64,000 nucleotides of DNA from Marthasterias glacialis (GCA_911728455.2 OU452219.1:22007219-22071218); one strand, 5' to 3'. Shown: positions 1 through 12,895, numbered from the stretch's first letter. Made by a program: numbers and translations. Notes: generated by a model not told the origin, from the letters alone.

Positions 1-39
1 AGCATTAGACGGCGTATGTGTGGTCTGTACACACTCTGC

Positions 40-175
40 AAATGAATGACCGGGCGACTTTTGTTCAGGTGGTCAGAAATTACATAATGGCGTCTTCTCA
101 CGACTTCCGTTTCCAGGCAAAGGAAACATTTGTGTGTATTCACATCATCTGGCACCTACTGGTTAATAAGAACAG
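40..175 (+). repeat. Dispersed repeat E, copy 1
   Basis: Shared core with 12770-12895 (reverse) and 31505-31625: GGTCAGAAATTACATAATGG, GTCTTCTCACGACTTCCGTT, TCCAGGCA.AGGAAACATTTG and a trailing ATC.GGCACC.ACTGGTTA. No tRNA head or inverted ends are seen. Confidence 0.7.
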
Positions 176-329
176 ATATCTATAGTCTTAGAGTTATGAG
201 TACGGCTGGAACTTGTCTTGAACAGCGACTGCCTTGAACTATCTTTGTCAGAATTAATCCAGTGTGAGAATGCATCTGGACAACTATACAGTCCTTTCAA
301 CTGTCCTTTGCTGATGTTCTTTCCAGTGT

Positions 330-705
330 TTTTCTTGAGTCTTTATGAATTGATTGGCAGACAAAGTTAGTTGCTCCCGATCCCTGATTGAAGACATTGC
401 TTGGGTGCTTGTGATCTTTGTGCTGTATCCCTTGATGGTGAGGTCCCTGATTGAAGACATTGCTTGGGTGCTTGACTCTGTGCGGTATCTCCTTATCTGA
501 TGGTGCCATTTTTTTAGAGTCTTGAGTCTTAATGAATTGATTGACAGACAAAGTTAGTTGCTCCCGATCCCTGATTGAAGACATTGCTTGGGTGCTTGAG
601 ATCTGTGTGCTGTATCCCTTGATGGTGAGGTCCCTAATTGAAGACATTGCTTGTGTGCTTGACTCTGTGCATTATCTCTTTATCTGATGGTGCCATTTTT
701 TTAGA
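330..705. repeat. Tandem repeat, two units of about 187 bp
   Basis: TGAATTGATTG.CAGACAAAG recurs at 346 and 533, each followed by two internal copies of TGATTGAAGACATTGCTTG separated by about 65 bp. It is a small higher-order array. The minus-strand ORF across it is an array artefact. Confidence 0.8.
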
Positions 706-1680
706 GTCACAACAAAACCAGTTTTTCATAATGAGTAACTGTTTATATAAATTGTCTCTGCTTCAGAAGCTTCCTGCATGTTGCTTCTACGGGGTTGAGG
801 TGTCAAAGAATGACTTACTCGAAATGGTTGCTTCTGGGGTCGTCTTTCCTCAGCTTTTGTGACCATCTACAAAGAATTACAAACAAGGGATTTGTTTTTA
901 TTGAAATATTTTTTCAAACACATAATGAAACGTAGGTATAGGAATTGAGACAAAGGCTCTACATGTGTGTGTGAGCGTGCCTACCAGGTGACACCGAGCA
1001 TGTAAAAAAAAAGAAGGGATCTGGGTGATTTGACAGACTGAGGATGTCCTCGGTTTGATTTTGTGCAAAGAAAACCCCAATGAGGACATCGCTAAAAAAA
1101 AGATAACAAAGAGATAAAGTCCTTGGTTTACATAGTTGTGTGTGTGTGGGGTGTCTATCTGTTGAAACTGAGGTCTTTAACAAAAGGGATCCAGGTTTTT
1201 AGGAAGAACAAGTCTGCCTTTTGCTTTCGTGTATATAACCAGCGGGAACGACGCAAAGAAAAGAGAAAAAAACTAAATCCCAACAATAGAACAAACATTC
1301 TTGGGCATGTGTGGGTAGGCTCACGCAAGTGTGCTCCCACATTATATAAACACGCACTGTTTGTGTACGGAGTATGTTGAAAAAAAAATCACATTGATTG
1401 GATGTATTTTTAAGGTGAAGATGGTAATCGGAAAGTTTTGTCCAATGAACATGGTTCTGTCAGCATTTAGACAATTTTACCAGCTTCAATTATCACGTCA
1501 ACCAAATGAATACTCAAACTTATTATTTTGGCAATGATGGACATGCTATAATTAGATTAGGTTTCTGAGTGCGCGCTGTACTCTGTTAAGATGAATTCCT
1601 GCTGTACTCCAATGTGACTCAAATTTTCTAAACTTTATTAGTCTCTTATCATTTATGTTCACCCGTACACCAATGTATGT
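706..1680. other. No gene seen
   Basis: AT-rich sequence with a TGTGTG-rich patch near 1130-1150 and short overlapping ORFs on both strands; nothing recognisable. Confidence 0.5.
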
Positions 1681-1830
1681 CAATCACTGTACACTCAGTA
1701 CTCTGAAAAAATGTACAGCCATATTACTCGAGTGGGATTCAAATCCACAACAGTTGCCATTCTAGAGCAGATGTCTTAAAACTAGACAATCGAGCTTGCC
1801 TGGTAACTAGAGGTAATTCGAATCCTACAC
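1680..1830 (-). mobile_element. SINE-like element, family D
   Basis: Minus strand GGATTTGAATCCCACTCGAG, AATATGGCTGTACATTTTTT matches the B-box and following sequence of the 61.6-kb copy. A second GGATTCGAATTACC lies near 1815. Assignment is tentative. Confidence 0.45.
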
Positions 1831-1989
1831 CGGTCCATGTACACTAGCAGGAATACTTGACTGATACGATTAGAACGCTCCCACCATTCAAACTTTTGAG
1901 AGGCTCCCAAATGAAGGTATTTATTCTCTACTATGATAGTTAACACAGGAAATCATTAAAAGCATGTCTCCTGTATGTAGGAAAGGCAG

Positions 1990-2760
1990 TTAACTAAGTG
2001 CTTACTTTTGAGATGAGCATTCACAACATGTCTACCATCCCATCACTCAGGTGTGCGCCAGCATTTGTGTTCAGAAATGAGGACAGTTCACTGCAAACTC
2101 TGTTTGTCCTGTCCATGAGTTCAATGTGGATGGCATTCCTTCGTCGTATCAATGACCACCATTCAGGAACTGTCTCGGGGAATACTGTCCTGGATGCTTA
2201 TCCGTCCATGGTAGTTGGGGTGCTGCCATTTACATGCAAGTCAAATTACTTGAATTGGTTGCTTCGGGCCGTCTTTTCATGTCTCTGGTGGTCGTCTGCA
2301 AACAATCAAAACAAGTCCTCTGTTATGCTGAAACATTCTTTCAATTATCAGCATTTTCACAAGTGTCAAATATGCCCAAATCAAACAAAAAAGTCAATAT
2401 AGTTCTGCACAAAGTCTTCAAACATTAATTTCCAGACCCAACATGTAACAGTTTCATAGTTACAGTAAAAGCATAAACAGTAAATCACTAGATTTTCCAC
2501 TTAGTATTTTCACCAAGTGGCAAAACTTTATACATTGAAATTACATTTTTGTTTACATTAGTTGCCCATCACAAGGCACAAGGCTACTACTCTTGGTGAG
2601 GGCTACAAGGAAAAGAGAAAGTGCTTACAATGGAGACGATCACCAAAAACACCATCCAATCATCCAGGTGTACACCAATAATTGTGTTCGTTCATGAGAG
2701 CATCTGTTGAGTATTATAAACCCAGTTTTTCCTGTCTACCCATGGTCTAGAAGCAGGTCA
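1990..2760. repeat. Pair of diverged direct repeats (about 620 bp apart)
   Basis: 1997-2120 and 2619-2750 share AGTGCTTAC, ACC.CCCATCACTCAGGTGTGC-like, ATTTGTGTTC and TTTTTCCTGTC segments. The 134-residue ORF at 1998-2402 across the first copy matches nothing I know. Confidence 0.5.
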
Positions 2761-2879
2761 AACTGAATGGCTGCTAGTCTCTTACTATATCAGCTTGGAA
2801 TGTCCAACCTCTACACAACCAAGCATAAATAGGCTCTGTCTCTCCACCTGCAAAGAAATCACATTACACAAAAGCTCTT

Positions 2880-3065
2880 TTACTATTGAAATTAATTTCA
2901 ATTTTGGGGTGAACAAAAAGGAAAAATTGACTGGAGTGGGATTTGAACCTGCGACCATCGGCGAATGTACCGACGCTCAACCAACTGAGCTATCCAGCCC
3001 TAATGTTGGTGGTCTCCCTATGTTGTCAATATCTAGTGTTCAGGGGGAGGGGTGCCAAAGTAGTT
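2880..3065 (-). mobile_element. tRNA-like SINE, family B
   Basis: Minus strand GGGCTGGATAGCTCAGTTGG at 2983-3002 resembles a tRNA 5' end and D arm, and GGTCGCAGGTTCAAATCCCA resembles a T arm. The family also has a conserved body with TGTTCACCCCAAAATTG. The anticodon arm and loop length are irregular, so it is not a functional tRNA. Confidence 0.7.
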
Positions 3066-4085
3066 TCAAACAGAACTGAACTTTATTCAAATATAACGCA
3101 AGGCTGAATCCTGACTAATCATATTTGCCCATGATTCCTTACTTTAGGTAGCCCATTTCATGCCAAGGCTCGTCCCCATTTCTCATTAAACACATACCAC
3201 ACACATAATCTCAGGCTATGACCTGAAGGTCTCCCACTTTTGACCAGGAACTTCTCTACTGACCACTATGTCATCCAACTTTTTTCTAAATTGATATCAC
3301 TAAATTTATGTTACTTCTCTATCATTTCCAAAAGACAATAAAGTGATTATCCTCAATACAAGTTTTACACTTCATCTGTCCCTATATTCTTTTTACCTTT
3401 GATGACTCCTTTTGCCTTCATTTTGTGGCTCCACTCAAGACTGTCCTGTCACATACCAGTGAGCCAAGTCCACCACCCCTGTATCAAAGTATATAGCTTA
3501 AAGTTAACTTAAATAAAATGGTTTTCAACCTCCATGGTTCTGGTGTTTTTCTTCACATGTCCACACTCCACTCTCAGAGGCGTAACAAGCAATTAATCTC
3601 CATTTAAAATCTGGACCTTAACCAGAATAAAAAGGATTTGTTTTGAAAACTTTTATGAAGTACATGTATAATAACTCAATATATAAAACTATTTTTTGAT
3701 CTTCTACTTATAAGCAGCCAATGTATTTGTTTTACCTCCCTGTCAGATAATCTTATAAAGTAAACGGCATAACCAGTGCTGAAAAAGGGCCTACCAGTCA
3801 TTGAATAGATTAAGATCTTGGTTAGAAAACAAAATGCAAACTTCAGTTTTAATTAAGGTAAGAAGTGGCCCCTATAAAAAAAGTGGTGTACCCCCAGTGC
3901 CCCCTATAAATTTACCTTATTTTCGTCGCTGTCCAATCCAATTGCATTCTGATGCTTGAAGTCAACAGTCCAGAAGAACCACAGAAAGTAAACATAAATA
4001 TTATATTACATAGATTTTCTGTGTGTCGGAATAGTAATCTTAAACCTTAGAACAGTGAAAAGGTAAAACCAGCGGCAGTGCTACA
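3066..4085. other. No gene seen; one weak donor-bounded frame
   Basis: A minus-strand frame ending VDFKHQNAIGLDSDENK before GTAAAT (GT at 3915-3914) could be an exon, but its acceptor is ambiguous. Otherwise unremarkable AT-rich DNA. Confidence 0.4.
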
Positions 4086-4275
4086 GGGGGGGGGGGGGCA
4101 AATGCTCCCAGTTATTTCTTTGCCCCCCCCCCCCCCCATTCCCGTCTCGATTTTTTCACCTATACCCGAAATTGAGTTTAACTGCCTTTTAGCAGTCCAA
4201 AATTACACTTAATATTTTTGTTTGCCCCCCTAAAATTAAGCTTGCCCCCCCCTAAAGTTAAGCTTGCCCCCCAGA
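4086..4275. repeat. G-run/C-run hairpin and AAGCTTGCCCCCC repeats
   Basis: 13 G (4086-4098) face 15 C (4123-4137) across a short loop, followed by two TTAAGCTTGCCCCCC-type units. It could form a strong hairpin or G-quadruplex on the minus strand. Confidence 0.75.
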
Positions 4276-4336
4276 TTGGCGGATCTGGTGCCGCCGCTGG
4301 GTAAAACCACAGTAGTGTGGCTCGGATCTACAGCAG

Positions 4337-4470
4337 CCGATTTCACGAAACTTTACGTAACTGCGTAAGTTCACTTGTGCAACATTTAGTGGGTAAGTTG
4401 TGCCACTTATATGCAATAAAATATGGCACAAGTAGGCTTACACAGTTTGTGTAAAGTTTCGTGAAATCGG
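4337..4470. mobile_element. 134-bp inverted-repeat element
   Basis: Perfect 20-bp arms CCGATTTCACGAAACTTTAC (4337-4356) and its reverse complement (4451-4470) bound an element whose pairing continues imperfectly inward. No clear target duplication is seen. It is probably a small MITE. Confidence 0.7.
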
Positions 4471-4538
4471 ATGCAGGAGTGCAACACTGAACAGTTGAAT
4501 GCCTGCATAAAAGGATGACAATAAATAGTTTAACTTAC

Positions 4539-4683
4539 TGATCAGGAGACACAGTCATCATCCATATCTCTGCTGAGGACATCTCATTTCTCTGAGTGCA
4601 ACTGGCTTGCTCATCGACTCCACCTGGACAAGAGATGACACCAGGATAGCTCTTCATTTTGAAAAACTGCCGATGCTTTAACC
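4539..4683 (-). CDS. Exon-like segment on the minus strand, unknown gene
   Basis: The 145-nt segment is bounded by TTGCTTCCCACAG acceptor and GTAAGTTA donor consensus, open in one frame (HRQFFKMKSYPGVISCPGGV...SPDQ). Product not recognised. Confidence 0.25.
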
Positions 4684-5544
4684 CTGTGGGAAGCAATTTT
4701 GGGGAAAACACTGTTATGTGGACGGGTGTATCATAACACATTTAATTAATAAACTAAAATTTATTCAAGTGATTCCGTGTTCTATGGTTTGTTTCTGTTG
4801 CATTCCAGCTTAGTGAGGTCACAAACAGTTCAAGTTGTTGGCAACTTGACTAGTAAACTCAAGATAACATAACCCACAAAGTGTGCACCCAAGAAACATG
4901 TAAGAATTTCTTGTCACCCTATATGCTTTCTGCGGCATGTTGCACAGAATTATTCAAGACCACTGTGTTTCCAACCCATCCACATAACCATAGCATACTC
5001 TGTGGATGGGGTCAAATGTTACAAAGTCAATGAATGTTCAGGTTCTTGGTCAAGGTATAATATGGGCACAATATCGTCTAATAGTGATACACCTGCTCCC
5101 CTCTACAGGAGTGTTTTAACTTTACAGAGAATTTGTAAGCAAAAATGTTTGTGCATTCCAGAAGAAAGTAAGTTCAAGTCAAGGTAGCCCTCTTTCCAGA
5201 GTTGTGACCTGTGTCCGACTTGAGTCTTATATTTGATCACTCGGACTAAGACTCGACCCATATGACTCAATACTCACATTCAAACTCGGACTTGGCAGTG
5301 AAGACTTGGACTTGACATGCTTTTGATCATGGTGTGAAATCATTTAGTACTCATTAGCAGTGCTCCCCACAAGGTAAATTTAATATTTGAAACTGTTGTT
5401 TTTATATGTAACATTGTTTTCTTTTGCTTTATGTGTAGTCTATCTTTCAAGAATTGAAAATAGTAAAGCCCAATTTAGGAAAACATACAACTTGGTCAGC
5501 ACCATGTAATACCCCATCACCATCTGTTTTCTATCTGGACTTAC

Positions 5545-5629
5545 CAATTGTTGCACAATAATAAGTGTCTGTATTGCGCTGCAGATGTTTTAACAAATAC
5601 CATGTGATGTACTGATTGCTCTACCTCTT
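5545..5629 (-). CDS. Exon-like segment on the minus strand, unknown gene
   Basis: The 85-nt segment between TATATTACAG and GTAAGTCC is open in one frame (EVEQSVHHMVFVKTSAAQYR). Its outgoing phase does not fit the 4539-4683 segment directly, so they are not adjacent exons of one frame unless another exon intervenes. Confidence 0.2.
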
Positions 5630-6149
5630 CTGTAATATAAGAAAACATCACATTAAAATATTATCAGAGTGAAGGAGTGGACAGGCTAACCAACTCTTGT
5701 GTATACCCATTTTCCAACAGAGACCTTATGATAGCGTGGACAAAATTACTAGTCTCTAACCTCTTGTTCAAACGGTGTAAATTGCCATTGTAATATACCC
5801 TTCCAGTATGAACTTTGTTTCACATCCAATAACATCCAACGACGTCACATTTCAAATATATGGGTCTGTACATTTTTGTATAGCGTTGAGTTCAACCTTT
5901 TGACAAGCATCAAATTCCTGTGTAAAATGTACAGACCTATTTAACTGTGTACATCCAATGAAGTGATGTTCAAATTTTCGCTCTGAAAGTGTATCAAATA
6001 CAATCACATTTTCCACCATTTTTACACGAGGGAGAGACTTTTTTTTTATGGAAGTTGCCAGACACACAAGGCCAGTAAGCCACTCGAGGTGTGGGCTACA
6101 AATCAACTGTTTTATCCAGGGACCGTTGCCACCTACTCCTGGGGCTGAA

Positions 6150-6370
6150 ACAGGGTAAAAAGGCCCCCTTTACAGTCCGTAAGGATGTAGGCTTAGGTAT
6201 CATCTACCAGAAGCCTGGCTGGTAGAGCAGAAGGCTCTACCTCCCCAACTTTTACGGAGCAATTATGGTTAAGTGTCTTGCTCAAGGACACAAGCGTCAT
6301 GACCGGGACTCGAACCCACACTCCGATGACTCAGCCACCGGAGCTTGAGTCCGACGCACTAACCTCCATT
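6150..6370 (-). mobile_element. tRNA-derived SINE, family A (best copy)
   Basis: Read on the minus strand it has a tRNA-Ser-like head: GTTAGTGCGTCGGACTCAAG, a long variable region and a B box GGTTCGAGTCCCGG. It continues ATGACGCTTGTGTCCTTGAG and a body ending in CTACCAGCCAGGCTTCTGG. At least six other copies occur in this window. Confidence 0.8.
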
Positions 6371-7210
6371 AAGGAGGCATCACAAAACATCTTGTAAAAC
6401 TAAGATGACTGAAATGAAAATAGTACTGGATGCTCATACTTACCTTTTACTTGTACAAGTCAACATGGTCAAAGCAAAGTATAAATATAAAGGCATCCTC
6501 CTTCTGGTTCCCTGCAAGGTGAAAAGCAAAATATGTCCAGTAAATATACACAGGTTTACAATTCAGTTGTTTTCATTTCGTATGAATAATGTTTACAAAC
6601 ATGGGTCAATCTAGCTGTTGAATGGGGATATGATGTCAACTTTTTTTTTGAGATATTTGGCAGGGATTGATGAGGAGAAAAATGAACAGGCCACTTGACC
6701 AGGAGACAAAATACATGGCATCGTGCAGAACATCAACTGAAATCATGTTTACAGTTGAGGTCAGTAAAATGTGTTCCGGTCAAAAACAGCACCGTTAAAG
6801 TATTAAATTTCACTGCTAAGTGATAGCTTTTGGACTTAGCAGTGAAGTCAGCAAAATATTGTGTGAACATACCATTTTGATGAGTGCTTACTCAGTCCCG
6901 AGGTAACCACAGGTTTTCTTATAGTGCTGCCACTGAGTTACAGATGTACACTTTTGGATGCCTTACAGACAATTAAAATATACAGTTAAATTTCTTCCAC
7001 AATACAAGTCTATAATTTCCTAAATTTTATATAATAAAAATAGGGCGACTGTTTCCTAAATAATAAATAGTCTGTCTCTACCTAGTATTGGAATTGACAT
7101 CTCAAAGAAAAGCAAATAATGAGTGTGTAAGGACCAAGAAGAAACATAACAATGGGCAAAAAGGCATGAGTTAACTAATAAACAGGACCCACTTACCAAC
7201 AATCATAATT
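6371..7210. other. No gene or LTR recognised
   Basis: This stretch lies immediately beyond the integrase end of the gypsy-type remnant and should hold its 3' LTR. I found no segment matching 12330-12770, where the other LTR would be. Confidence 0.4.
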
Positions 7211-10200
7211 TCACAACAGTGACACAAACCATAGTCCACGCCCATGTCCATACCATAGAAAACACACTGTGGCTGTCTTAATGGTTCCCATTGACTGGGT
7301 TTTGGTTGTGGTCTCAGTTACAGAGGGTTTATTTCCAAAGAAACCGCATGGAAGAAGCATATTTCGATGGACAGTTTTTTTTGGGCCATCATCATTGATC
7401 AGACCAACCAAGTACTCGGGTATCCCAGGACTCATCTTGCGGATGATCTTGTACACAATTTTACTCCAGCAATCAACATGTTTGGGTTGTCCTTTCAAGC
7501 CGACATTCCGGATAAGAACATAATCTCCTTCTTTGAGATTATTCTCAGGGGCTGACTTATTTTACTTCTTCCTATAGGCAGATGAAATCTTCTCCATGGT
7601 AGCAGAGGCACGTTTATGAGCCCTTTGAAGTCTTTCTTTTAATTCTGATATATAGTTCTGATGTAAGTTACCAGTTAGGGTAGGTAAACCAAATAGAAGA
7701 TCAATGGGGAAGGCATGGTTCTGGTCCAAATTTCAAGAAGAATGGAGATACTCCTGTCGAGGTATGCTTTGTGCAGTTAAGCATGTACCAGGGGACCAAT
7801 GTACAGTTGCCATTTCTTCTTTTGATCATCTTCCAGTGTGGTGCCTAACAACATCAGCAAGGTTTGGTTAAAACGCTCACTGTTGAGGATGGTATGGTGT
7901 TGTTCGAGTTTTTCTAGTGCCAGTGATTGCACACTGCTCTTTTATGATTTTTACTTCAAAATCACAAGCTGGGTCAGAGTGTAGTCGGTCTGGAAATCTG
8001 TAGTGTACGAAGTACATAAGATTCCCACAAGACTTTAGCAATGATGCTGGACATCTGATCTTTGGTTGGGAAGGCTTTCGCATATCTTGAGTAATGACGT
8101 TACAAGTATGTTTTTGGAGTTGCTGTCATCAGGCTCTAAGCTCAGAAAGTTGATGCAGACCAATTCCATTGGAGAGGTGGTTTGAATGGAGACTAACAGT
8201 GCCGACTTTACAGCTCGCTTCTTCCATCTTAAACCCTTTCACAGGTCCGACATTTCTCTTCAACATCTGCTGCCATAAGCGGCCAGTAAACCGGGACTAA
8301 ACTAAGTCGAAAGTCCTGTCTTCTCCAACATGGCCAACATCCTCATGCAAACCAAGAAGAGCTTGCTGTTGGCTTTCAGGCAAAACCAATTGTAGGATTT
8401 TGCGACCATCAAGACTAGAACTCTTTTTGTACAGTATTCCATCCCTGAGGAAGAGCTTGTCCCACTGTTGTGCAAGTATTTTAGCTTATCTTGTAATGAT
8501 GCTCGCTTTTCATTTGTTGGCTTATAATCTTCTTAAAAGAAGTGGATTATTTCTCGCAGGACATCATCTACCCGTTGAAAACATTGCCAATCATTAGAGC
8601 CTAATTTTGGCAACGTCGTTGGGTCTAACTCAATGAATTCTGATGGGAGGGGCTTGTATAATCAGTCAAACTTTTGACCAGAGGGGGATTCTCATCATCT
8701 TGACCGTCTGTACAGTTATTCGAAAAACATCAATTCTGTGATTTTGGCAAATTGCCTGGAAGACTTCTAGTGTGCAGGTGCTCACATCATCATCATTTTT
8801 GACTTTTTAAAAGTTTATTCTTTCTTGTTGTAGATGGATATGGTCTTCAATTTGGATATCGTCGGTTTATTTTGGTCATCGTCAGTTGGTAGTTGCTGTG
8901 GTAGTTGTTGTGGTCTTCTGGATAATCCATTTGCATCCCAAGGGCATTCTTGCTACCAGGGCGATACTTGATATCAAAGTCATAGTTGGCAAGGGCTGCC
9001 AGCCATCTTTGACCGGGGGCATCCAACTTGGCGGCTGTAAGTATGTAGGTCAGCGGATTGCTGTCAGTCAGGGCAGTGAATTTAGTACGTACTCATGGAA
9101 CTTATCAGTGATAGCCCACTTTGGGGATAAACATTCCCATTTGTGAGCCAGATAATTTAATTCGATCTTGGAAAGCCCTTGACTTGCATAGGCTGTTACT
9201 CTGAGTGTACGGTCTTCTTGTTCTTGGAATAGGGCTGTTCCCAATCCACCCTCACTTGCTTCTGTACGTATCACGAAGGGCTTGTGTAGTCGACAAATCC
9301 CAACAAAAGAGCAGTAGAGTGTTTTTTATTATAGTCTCAACAGATTGATGACACTCTTCAGACGATAGTTCACCAAATGGTTCATTTGGACTTTGAAGTG
9401 TTGTCTTACTCTTTCTCTTTGTGATTGTCATCCGGAATTGCTTCTTCATCAGATCACAGCCATTAGTCAACTCATTCAGTGGTTTGGCAATGGATAAGAA
9501 ACCCTCAATGAACCGACGGTAGTACCCAGTGAATCCTAGAAAAGATTTTTAGTTCTTTTGCAGTGGTCGGGACAGGCCATGTCTTGACAGCATTTATCTT
9601 ACTGGGATCTGTACTAACACCTCCACTGGAAACATAACCAGTGATGATTGGAAATACTTACTTTGTTGGGTCAAAGTTTCAAGCCAAACTGGTGAATGCG
9701 CTCAAGAACTTTCAGCAGTCTCTCTTCATGTTCTTCTGCGGTCTTACCTACTACTATAATGTCATCAAAGTATATAGACGAAGATTACAGTTCGATTGAG
9801 GTCACTCATACATTTTTCCATCAGTCGCTGGAAAGTGGCGGGTACATTCGTTATCCCTTGTGGCTTTTAGTTTAATTCGTAGAATCCAAGTGGACACCAA
9901 AAAGCTGTTTTTGGTAGTACCCTGACTTCAAATCTGAGCGGGAAAACCACTTCGCCCCACTCATGGCATGCAACATGTTTTCAATCTTCAGGATGGAGTA
10001 TTGGTCTTGGATGGTACGGGAGTTCAATTTTCTGTAGTCAATGCATAGACGCAGATCGCCATTTTTCTTTCATAAAAGTACTATTGGAGATGCAAACTGG
10101 CTCTCAGATTTCTTTATTATCCCTGGAGGTCCTTGAGATGCTGTCTTGCATCAGCGTAGTCAGCAGGAGGAATACGCCGACAGTTCTTGTGAAAGGGGGG

Positions 10201-12328
10201 TTTTGTCCGACAGGTGAATCTTGTACTTTACAGTGGTTGTGCACACAATGTCAAGATCCTTTTCGGAGAAGTCGTCACCGTAGTCATGCAGAATATCTTT
10301 GATTCAGCAATTTTTTCAATCAGGAAGGGATGAACCATCAATGTCAAATTTGATACAGTCATTCAAATCTTCAATCGAGTTTCCTACTTCGATAGGCAAT
10401 TCTGCGTGAAAAGTTGACATCTTTAATATACTTGATACAGAGGCAAGGTTGCAGTGAGCAGGGATGACCACATATTGGTGGGGATTATTGGCAAGGATCA
10501 CAGTCGTCCTCACTGTCCGATGTGCTGGCAATTCCACCAGAGCGTTTCTCACCGTTATTTCACCAGAAAGTTTGGATGAACTTCCATGTGCAATGAGAAC
10601 TTCTCGTCTAATTCTTAAGCAGTTGGTTATCCGTCCTGTCACTTCAGTTTCCTGTCCTGGTGCAGTTGTGATAGGCTTCTTGCTAGTTGATTTTACTTTG
10701 TAGTTTAATTGCCATTATTATTCAAGGTCATCTTGTAGAATTTTGAACAAACAGTGTCAATTGAAAGATTCTCAATGATTTTCTTTCCTCCTGCATGTTT
10801 ACACCCTTCGAGTATGGCTCGGACGACATTGGTGTCAGTGCCAACGATCAGAACACCATCTTTTTGGTTAGCGGTACATACGAGAGCTAGGGTTGTAGTC
10901 TCTTGTTGAATTCAAGCGGTGTGGTCTGGAAATTTGAGATTTACTTCAATGTAGCCTTTGTACGGAACAGCTTGCCCAGCAGCACCTGTGATCAGTAGAT
11001 TCGAGGATGTACCTGGCAATGAGGAAGGTACTGGCAGTGGAACGCTTCAGTCACGCAAGTTACCTACGACCCTGTGTCAAGTAAGCATTTGCTTAAATGG
11101 CCATCTATATAAACCGGGATATATGCCTAATTACCAATGACACCTTTGGGAACAGTGCATTCCGATGATGTTCTGTCTGAAGCTATGCCTTGACACCTTT
11201 TTGCAGTCTTTGTACTTGTGAGACTCGTTGGTTTTGGGACAACTGTTGGTCTCTCTACAGCTGTCCGTTCACGTTTCCCGAAATTCGGTTGGTTTGGAGT
11301 CTGGACTGTTGATGGCAGATCATTTTCTCTTGGACTAGGCTGTATTCTTCGGAGACTTGCATTCATTCATTCTGTGGCCATCTTCACCACAGTTGCAACA
11401 TAATTGTTGAGCGGAATCGTTTATTTTCTGAAGCCTTGGTTGGTTGTGCCTGATTGTGCTAGTCTGTCGTTGTTAACTCTGAAAAAACTCATCCGTGCAC
11501 TTCTGAAGTCAATTGACCGCTTCCCTAAACAGTCCGACTTTGTTGTTTGGAGTCTGCGTCTGGGGTTTCTTCTTGCTTGATTGCCAAGTTGATAGCCTTT
11601 TGAGGGCATTTCGTGATAGCTATCTTTCTATCCAACTTCTCTTCTAGCTGAAACTCGGTAGCTCTGACCTCACGAAGTGTCTCTATGAATACCTGTGGAC
11701 CATCTGGTCTTGTTTTCAGTTGAAGCTGATTCAGAAGGGGATGGCTGAACAAACAGCCTCTCTGGAATTGGTTGCAGATATCTTGTCGCTTTGTTTCCCC
11801 TCAATTCCATCCAGCTCAGCTACTAAGGTTAGCAGTGTGTGGACTCTGATCAAACAGGCTGAGGCTTTTTTGGTCTTCTTTCTTTCAACGGAAGGATGTC
11901 AGAAGCTCATCACCATCAGTGGTAGAATCATATGCCCTGGTCAAACAATTCAAATATTGCTCTGCTGAACCATCTCCAACTGCCCAGACAATATAGAGTG
12001 CGGGGGGGGGGGGACACCAAGGATTCTGTTATTCTGCTTCTCCTCCACTTCTGATATGCTGTCACCTTTGATGAGCTGCCTGGCTAGACATCGCCTATTA
12101 TCACAGTTGAGTTCTCCAGATGGTGTAGGGGTCTTTCTGGAAAATAACCTTTGTTGCCTGTAGGATCAACTAGAGCTCTTGTCTACAACATGGATAACCT
12201 TAGTTTCAGAAGAACTTGCATCGGTACCAGTAGCATCTCCACCTTTGCTAGTATCGACAGACTTCAATTCATCGAATGTCTTTCAAAAAATGTTTAAGCG
12301 CTTTACTGAAATCAGATTCCCTGGCCAT
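7211..12328 (-). mobile_element. Decayed Ty3/gypsy-type LTR retrotransposon (gag-pol remnant)
   Basis: Minus-strand reading gives, in gag-pol order: a Gag region from about 12328; a CCHC zinc knuckle (C-x2-C-x4-H-x4-C) at about 11355-11385; a damaged protease region near 11000; reverse transcriptase with a DDIIVVGK catalytic block near 9760 and LGFTGYYRRFIE-like block near 9520; RNase H (GLGTALFQEQE, AYASQGLSKIELNYLAHK) at 9068-9274; an integrase core piece (RLHSDPACDFE, RTTPYHPQQ) at 7877-8083; and an integrase C-terminal piece at 7211-7498. Multiple frameshifts and stops separate the blocks, so it is inactive. I could not find matching LTRs at either side. Confidence 0.85.
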
Positions 12329-12769
12329 GGTATTTCTGAACAACTGAACTTATCACTGAATTGATCAAAAGTTCTCACTTCTCAATATCTACAAGATATC
12401 ACAATGATCAATGCAATAAATATAAATATACATCAATCAGTTCTGCTTGAACAAATTGAATAAAAAAAATGTGATGATGAATAAACTAACATGAAATTAG
12501 AGGATATCACAATTAAAAAGGTACATCCATGAAATGCAAAATGATGCTAGCGTGAAAATAACTCTGTAGATTAAACTTCCCTAATATTGGCGTTAACAAC
12601 ATATCGCTAAGGAAATTTACTAAATACATGCCTCCATTTTTGTCACATGTCCTTATAACTTTCTTTAGTCTTTAGTTCATCTATATTGTTAGAATAAAAT
12701 CAAACTGAGCTATGAGTTGCTTTTCAGAATCTGAGCCTTATTGTTGTTATTCGCTTTCAGAGAGTGTAC

Positions 12770-12895
12770 AATGAGTTAACCAGTTGAAAGCCGGATGAGG
12801 TGAATAAATGCAAATGTTTCCCCTGCCTGGAAACGGAAGCCTTGTAAAGACCTCATTATGTAATTTCGGACCACCAGATCAAAGGTCATCTGCTC
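12770..12895 (-). repeat. Dispersed repeat E, copy 2
   Basis: Minus-strand match to the 40-175 and 31505-31625 copies: GGTCCGAAATTACATAATGA, CAAGGCTTCCGTTTCCAGGC, AGGGGAAACATTTGCAT, CAACTGGTTAAC. It sits just upstream of the 690-bp MITE. Confidence 0.7.

Noticed and set aside
297-647. 116-residue ORF with internal repeats
   Set aside because: The translation simply mirrors the tandem array; no independent evidence of coding.
330-705. CRISPR-like repetition
   Set aside because: Two 187-bp units with internal repeats in eukaryotic DNA; no short regular repeats with unique spacers.
1998-2402. 134-residue ORF
   Set aside because: Overlaps one member of a decayed direct repeat pair, and no family is recognised.
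2930-3002. Possible tRNA gene on the minus strand (also at 39596-39668)
   Set aside because: The D and T arm sequences look good but the anticodon arm is irregular or unpaired, and the surrounding sequence repeats with it, so these are SINE heads.
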